19,164 nt of DNA from Victivallales bacterium (GTDB taxonomy: Bacteria > Verrucomicrobiota > Lentisphaeria > Oligosphaerales > Oligosphaeraceae): the NCBI GenBank assembly GCA_017431185.1, contig JAFRLP010000475.1:1-19164 (forward strand), written 5' to 3'. The notes beneath the pieces were generated by a model, which did not search any database, was not told the DNA's origin, and saw only the letters and a list, made by a program, of their open reading frames with translations. The position numbers and the translations under genes were made by a program. This document shows positions 16,279-19,164 of this stretch, in pieces. The stretch's first letter is position 1. Each line of letters starts with the position of its first letter.

Positions 16279-16299
16279 CAAAGCGTTGGGAAGTGTCAA
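16272..16299 (-). promoter_or_regulatory. Sigma-70-like promoter of the prepilin-glycosidase gene
   Basis: On the minus strand a consensus -35 TTGACA (plus 16294-16299) is followed, 16 bases on, by TATATT (plus 16272-16277), about 40 bases before the start codon, with AGGAG in between. The box match is the best in the window and implies high intrinsic activity held in check by a regulator. Confidence 0.65.
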
Positions 16300-16370
16300 G
16301 ATGCCACAAGACAGGAATGAGGCCAAAAGGGAAAAATGACAAAAAAATACACAGAATAATACACAGATGA

Positions 16371-16856
16371 ACAGACCGCAAAATCGCCTTTCTTCACCAT
16401 GTCGAAAAGGAGACCTCGCGCTCGCCGATTGAATACCATCGGCTTTTTGACTACTACCGCATCATGGCGGAACACGGATTCCGCGTCAATCCAGGGTGGG
16501 TCTTCTACGCGCCATGGGAGTGGGAACCTTTTGAGAAGGCCGTTGAAGCGATGTTTTCCCTGAAGGACACTCCCGAGGTCGTAATCATTCCAGGGCGACG
16601 CGCCCTCCGCTTCTTCTATCACTTCTGCGGCAACCGAGGCATTGAAATCGGGCGGGACATCGGAGTCATGGCCAACGATGACGTCGATAAGGAACTCAGA
16701 CCCCGTGTGACGGTAACCACCAATGACCCCGCCGTCATCGCGGCGGATGCGTGGAAACTCATGGAACAATGCCTTGAGGGCAAAATCTCCACCAGGACAG
16801 TCCAACTCCATGTCCGCCAGGGCGCCTCCGTCCGCAGAAAAACCAGAGGACGGTGA
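16371..16856 (+). pseudogene. 5'-truncated LacI/GntR-type transcriptional regulator (sugar-binding half)
   Basis: The open frame starts after a TGA at 16368-16370 and reads TDRKIAFLHHVEKETS... through MAEHGFRVNPGWVF, PEVVIIPGRRALRFFYHF, IEIGRDIGVMANDD, VTVTTNDPAVIAADAWKLM and a terminal VQLHVRQGASVRR. This is the second half of the periplasmic-binding-protein-like effector domain (Peripla_BP_3 type) with its standard ending. The DNA-binding helix-turn-helix and the first half of the effector domain are missing; the sequence immediately upstream is the promoter region of the divergent prepilin gene. An in-frame ATG at 16464 exists but would give only a fragment. Inferred: it once controlled the divergent gene, and a deletion removed its 5' half. 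Confidence 0.7.
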
Positions 16857-16870
16857 AATCGCCAGGGCTA
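16850..16870 (+). repeat. Direct repeat, left copy, bracketing the nucleotidyltransferase unit
   Basis: Core CGGTGAAATCGCCAGGGCTA (16851-16870) contains the TGA stop of the regulator remnant. It matches 17927-17947 at 20 of 21 bases in the same orientation. Confidence 0.6.
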
Positions 16871-17047
16871 CCCCCTTCCTCCATAGAACTTTCGGAAGGA
16901 ACTTAAAAAAGCATTAAGGTCTATTACCAGATTGTTTTTCGGGGTTATATTAACGTCACATTCAGTTTCACGGACATTACCCTTTGCACATGATGAGGGG
17001 TGTGCTGAAAATTGATTTGGCATCCTCTATGATATAGGTGTAAGATC

Positions 17048-17275
17048 ATGGAACATCGGCATCTCACGGGACTTGCACGCTATAGCAGCGCGGCGATAGA
17101 TGACATCATCAGCCAAGGCAAACTGGGCGACTGGCACGAATTGCGCGATGCATCCGAATTCGACAAGACATTGCTCGGCAGAATCCTGCGCATCTGCAAT
17201 GCCCACTGTTCTGACCCATACGCACAACGGTATCACCTCTGGAGACTGTATGCCGAACAACAACTATCTTCCTGA
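17048..17275 (+). CDS. Small protein of unknown function upstream of nucleotidyltransferase
   Basis: 75 residues, soluble and helical in appearance, beginning MEHRHLTGLARYSSAAIDD and ending in DPYAQRYHLWRLYAEQQ. No named domain is recognised, and it lacks the winged-helix of AbiEi antitoxins. It overlaps the nucleotidyltransferase start by 26 bases, so the two are surely co-translated. The conserved-looking end (DPYAQRYHLW) recalls, from memory only, short proteins encoded directly before AbiEii-like genes in related genomes. Inferred role: antitoxin or accessory partner. The 191 bases upstream (16857-17047) are AT-rich and non-coding; a TTGATT (17012-17017) and TATAGG (17033-17038) are weak promoter candidates with poor spacing. 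The in-frame stop at 17030-17032 fixes the maximal frame. Confidence 0.65.
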   Translation: MEHRHLTGLARYSSAAIDDIISQGKLGDWHELRDASEFDKTLLGRILRICNAHCSDPYAQRYHLWRLYAEQQLSS

Positions 17276-17927
17276 ATGGGAAAAACTGCTTTCAGCGGCC
17301 GCGCATCTCCAGCGAATCCTTCCAGACGCCGTACTGGTCGGCGGCACAGCTGTGGCAACGCATGTCCATCACCGTCTGTCGTATGATGCAGACCATGTGC
17401 TGAATGATTTGCGGGGCCATTTCGATGAGGTTTTGGAACAACTTGAATCCGTTGCAGGCAGGCAGACAGCACGTATTCGCCGGCCAGTCCTGATGCTCGG
17501 GTCGCTGGACGGCATAGAGACGGGAGTAAGGCAACTGATACGAGAAGTTCCTTTGGAAACGACAACCATATCCATAGGCGAGGAGACTGTTACTATTCCC
17601 TCGGCTGGCGAAATGCTCCGCATCAAGGCCATTCTGATACTCAAGCGAAACGCCACCCGCGACTATCTTGATTTCATCGCCATGGCAAAAGCACTTGGCG
17701 ATGAGAAGATGTTGGAGGCATTGGACAAATTCGATGCCCTGTATCCGCAATCCAATGGGTAATCGGCATTTCAGCAGTTGCAGATACAGTTGTCAAATCC
17801 CATGCCATACGACCTGGATGACGTCAATTTGTCCGAATACAAGCATCTCGTTTCAGAATTGCAGGATTGGAATCACATTAAAGATCTTTGTGGAAAACTC
17901 GCTCTGAAAATGTTCCAAAAGCGATAA
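17250..17927 (+). pseudogene. AbiEii-like nucleotidyltransferase with in-frame stop near the 3' end
   Basis: The start ATG at 17250 follows GGAGA by four bases; an earlier open stretch in this frame overlaps the small gene and was rejected. Seen: LVGGTAVATHVHHRLSYDADHVL, with the GG-T-A turn (31-34) and the D-x-D metal ligands (Asp46, Asp48) of minimal nucleotidyltransferases, and later KRNATRDYLDFIAMAKALG, the R-D-x-x-D helix of AbiEii/DUF1814 toxins. A TAA at 17760-17762 ends the product at 170 residues. The same frame continues without interruption for 55 codons (SAFQQLQIQLSNPMPYDLDD ... DWNHIKDLCGKLALKMFQKR) to a TAA at 17925-17927, and this tail looks like the normal family C-terminus, giving about 225 residues. 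A former Glu or Gln codon turned to TAA is the simplest account. Known members nucleotidylate tRNA or proteins; activity of the truncated form is uncertain. Confidence 0.7.
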
Positions 17928-17947
17928 CGGTAAAATCGCCAGGGCTA
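17927..17947 (+). repeat. Direct repeat, right copy, bracketing the nucleotidyltransferase unit
   Basis: Core CGGTAAAATCGCCAGGGCTA (17928-17947), one mismatch from the left copy 1077 bases upstream. It begins at the last base of the nucleotidyltransferase's natural TAA and includes the TAG stop of the minus-strand AraC gene (17945-17947). Confidence 0.6.
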
Positions 17948-18793
17948 TTGAAGTGAGATTCCTCTTTTCCGATATTCCCGAGGTGAGCATCCATAATGGT
18001 TGCGGAAGGCACTGGAGAAGTAAAGTTGGTCGCCGTAACCGCATTTCTGAGCGATTTCCTTGATGGAAAGCGAGGTGTTCTCCAACAGTTTCAGGGCAAA
18101 TCTCAGGCGTACCTCCGCCAGATAGCGAATCGGCGAGGAATCCAGGCAATGCTTGAACTGCCATTGGAGCGTGCTCCGTCCGCAATGCGCGGCATTGCAG
18201 ATATCGGTCAAATCCAACTTTTTGGACAAATGCTGGCAGACGAATGAGACAGCCCTTTGCAATTCCTTTGGGTACGGCTGCTGAACCGCGCAATGGGAAA
18301 ACAGGAGAAGCATCTGGTAGATCCTTGCGCTGTATTCACGGACACTATTCGGATTTTTCTCCTCGGTCATTGCCCATAACGAGGCATACAGTGTGTCGAA
18401 TTCGGAATTGCGGAAATTCTTCAGGACGCACACCTTGTCCAGGTTCATCTCAGCCAGGTTGTTGTTCAGGATCAATCCGCTGATGCCAAGAAAATGCTTT
18501 CGGCATCCTTGCGGGCTTCTGGTGGAGAGTTTCGATTCGCCAGGCGGAATCAGCACGGCGGCTCCCGCAGGAACCAGATGGCGCTGGCCATTGCAATGCA
18601 CCGTCAGTTCCCCTTCCGTCACCATTTCGAAATCCAGGTAACTGGTCTTCAGATGGTGTACCCAGAACCCTTTGAACCAATTGCCTTTCCCGATGAACGC
18701 AAGCCAGAGAAAGGACATTTCCGGCATGGCCGGAAACCATTGCAGTATATTCTCCTTGTTCCGCAGCCTCTCATTACAACGGTCACTTTCCAT
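17945..18793 (-). CDS. AraC-family transcriptional regulator
   Basis: 282 residues. An N-terminal cupin-like sensing part (LDFEMVTEGELTVHCNGQRHLVPAGAAVLIPPGE, about residues 50-90) is followed by a C-terminal double helix-turn-helix (about 176-282): DLTDICNAAHCGRSTLQWQFKH and SIKEIAQKCGYGDQLYFSSAFRNHYGCSPREYRK, the standard AraC/XylS signature. AGGAG lies six bases before the ATG on the minus strand. It is divergent from a prepilin-signal gene at 18967, so that gene is its probable target, with an inverted repeat in between. Effector unknown, likely a carbohydrate or breakdown product. GC is lower than in the core run. It appears intact, unlike its neighbours. Confidence 0.93.
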   Translation of the reverse strand: MESDRCNERLRNKENILQWFPAMPEMSFLWLAFIGKGNWFKGFWVHHLKTSYLDFEMVTEGELTVHCNGQRHLVPAGAAVLIPPGESKLSTRSPQGCRKHFLGISGLILNNNLAEMNLDKVCVLKNFRNSEFDTLYASLWAMTEEKNPNSVREYSARIYQMLLLFSHCAVQQPYPKELQRAVSFVCQHLSKKLDLTDICNAAHCGRSTLQWQFKHCLDSSPIRYLAEVRLRFALKLLENTSLSIKEIAQKCGYGDQLYFSSAFRNHYGCSPREYRKRGISLQ

Positions 18794-18882
18794 GTTTTTC
18801 TCCTGAAGAAATCGTCAAACGCCTTTGTTGGGCAATTTTCCATATTTTTTGGTTTTTATCCCATATCTTACACCAATTTGTC

Positions 18883-18912
18883 ACTTGTTTCAAGTCATAA
18901 TGCGAATATATT
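18883..18912 (+). promoter_or_regulatory. Promoter and small inverted repeat before the second prepilin gene
   Basis: ACTTG-TTT-CAAGT (18883-18895) is a perfect 5-bp inverted repeat lying over a possible -35 TTGTTT (18885-18890), with TATATT (18907-18912) 16 bases downstream. The start codon is at 18967 after an AAAGGAA ribosome site. The AraC protein encoded divergently is the likely binder. Confidence 0.4.
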
Positions 18913-18966
18913 AATCAGGAACTCAAAAAAAGTCGCCACGTCCCCCTCAAAGAAAGGAATGCTCGC

Positions 18967-19038
18967 ATGAAAGCAAATCGCACGGCATATACCAAGTTAT
19001 CTTGCTTCACCCTGATAGAACTTCTTGTCGGTTCATAG
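18967..19038 (+). pseudogene. Prepilin-signal gene cut off by inserted sequence
   Basis: 23 codons: MKANRTAYTKLSCFTLIELLV then GS and TAG. The first 21 residues are a clean type IV prepilin-type signal (charged leader, FTLIE core with Glu at +5), but the hydrophobic helix that must follow is replaced after the GTC codon ending at 19029. A ribosome site (AAGGAA) lies about nine bases before the ATG. Related genes in this lineage continue into a membrane helix and an extracellular domain. The remainder is not within the window. Confidence 0.7.
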
Positions 19039-19164
19039 CGAAGAATGCTGTATAATTTGGGTATCTAGTTGATGCCTCCTATTGTTGGATAGCCCATATA
19101 CCAGTAGAACCCCAAACACGCCGTTGTGTTGCATCCAGTGTTTGGCGGCATCAACTTGACACCC
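19030..19164. mobile_element. Probable edge of an inserted mobile element
   Basis: Foreign sequence begins at GGTTCATAGCGAAG immediately after the interrupted prepilin codon and runs to the window end. It contains a TATAAT at 19051-19056 and a large imperfect inverted repeat. The GG-TC start is vaguely like ISL3-type ends, from memory and with low weight. No transposase motif can be read in the 135 bases available, so the family is undetermined. Confidence 0.5.
19059..19164. repeat. Large imperfect inverted repeat ending at the window edge
   Basis: The outer arms 19059-19079 and 19144-19164 pair at 18 of 21 positions (core AGTTGATGCC / GGCATCAACT), and pairing resumes at TGGAT (19087-19091) with ATCCA (19132-19136). 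A second perfect inverted repeat, CCAAACAC / GTGTTTGG, lies within the right half. The right arm ends on the last base of the window, so the repeat may continue beyond it. Confidence 0.65.

Noticed and set aside
14858..16339. A 493-codon plus-strand frame opposite the prepilin-glycosidase gene.
   Set aside because: No recognisable domain; the minus strand carries a clear protein whose frame continues through the lesions, so this is a shadow.
16715..16750. CCGCCG...CGGCGG inverted repeat as a third REP-like copy.
   Set aside because: It lies within the regulator's coding sequence, has a 6-bp stem and lacks the AGA loop and CTAC flank.
1..19164. tRNA, rRNA, riboswitch or CRISPR array.
   Set aside because: No cloverleaf-like segment, conserved rRNA stretch, recognised aptamer core or regularly spaced repeat was seen in the non-coding gaps; no search program was run.

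Overview
The window most likely comes from a member of the Lentisphaerota (Victivallales-like) or a close relative in the PVC group. This is inferred from several things seen together: two proteins with the N-terminal prepilin signal FTLIELLV (one continuing as VVIAIIAILAAMLLPAL), one of them fused to a sugar-binding domain and a glycosidase-like domain; AraC-type and LacI/GntR-type regulators facing such genes; an FHA-PEGA protein; and a GC-rich core. TGA is used as a normal stop (several ATGA start/stop overlaps), so the code is standard.

Layout. (1) 1-1433: a visibly lower-GC piece with a fragment of an HNH endonuclease overlapping a complete C5-cytosine DNA methyltransferase, the remains of an acquired restriction-modification unit. 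(2) 1434-1613: a convergent gap with hairpins, one of which belongs to a dispersed palindrome family seen again near 12260. (3) 1613-3565, minus strand: a membrane-anchored FHA protein with three PEGA-like repeats. (4) 3776-11626, plus strand: a tight GC-rich run of core genes, rseP - cmk - wecA-like - nadC - fhs - hemolysin III - SPOUT RNA methyltransferase, mostly overlapping by 4-14 bases or separated by 14-39 bases. These serve envelope proteolysis, CMP phosphorylation, lipid-linked glycan initiation, NAD synthesis, C1 metabolism and RNA modification. (5) 11651-12124: a phosphatase-family gene cut off after its N-terminal half, followed by a repeat block (12245-12360) and an intact AAA/DUF4143 ATPase (12397-13599).

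(6) 13648-19164 is an accessory and decaying region. A large minus-strand gene (13648-16231; prepilin signal + CBM9/DOMON-like domain + glycosidase-like TIM barrel) carries one nonsense TGA and one +1 frameshift. Upstream of it are a strong sigma-70-like promoter, a palindrome over the -10 box and a 5'-truncated LacI/GntR-type regulator. Next is a two-gene unit (75-aa unknown protein + AbiEii-like nucleotidyltransferase) bracketed by a 21-bp near-perfect direct repeat, whose nucleotidyltransferase has an in-frame TAA about 55 codons before the natural end. Then comes an AraC-family regulator, divergent from a second prepilin-signal gene that is destroyed after 21 codons by foreign sequence. 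The window ends inside a large imperfect inverted repeat, consistent with the edge of a multicopy mobile element.

The least explained items are the direct-repeat-bracketed nucleotidyltransferase unit, the nested palindrome in front of the ATPase, and the element at the right end. No tRNA, rRNA or CRISPR array was seen.
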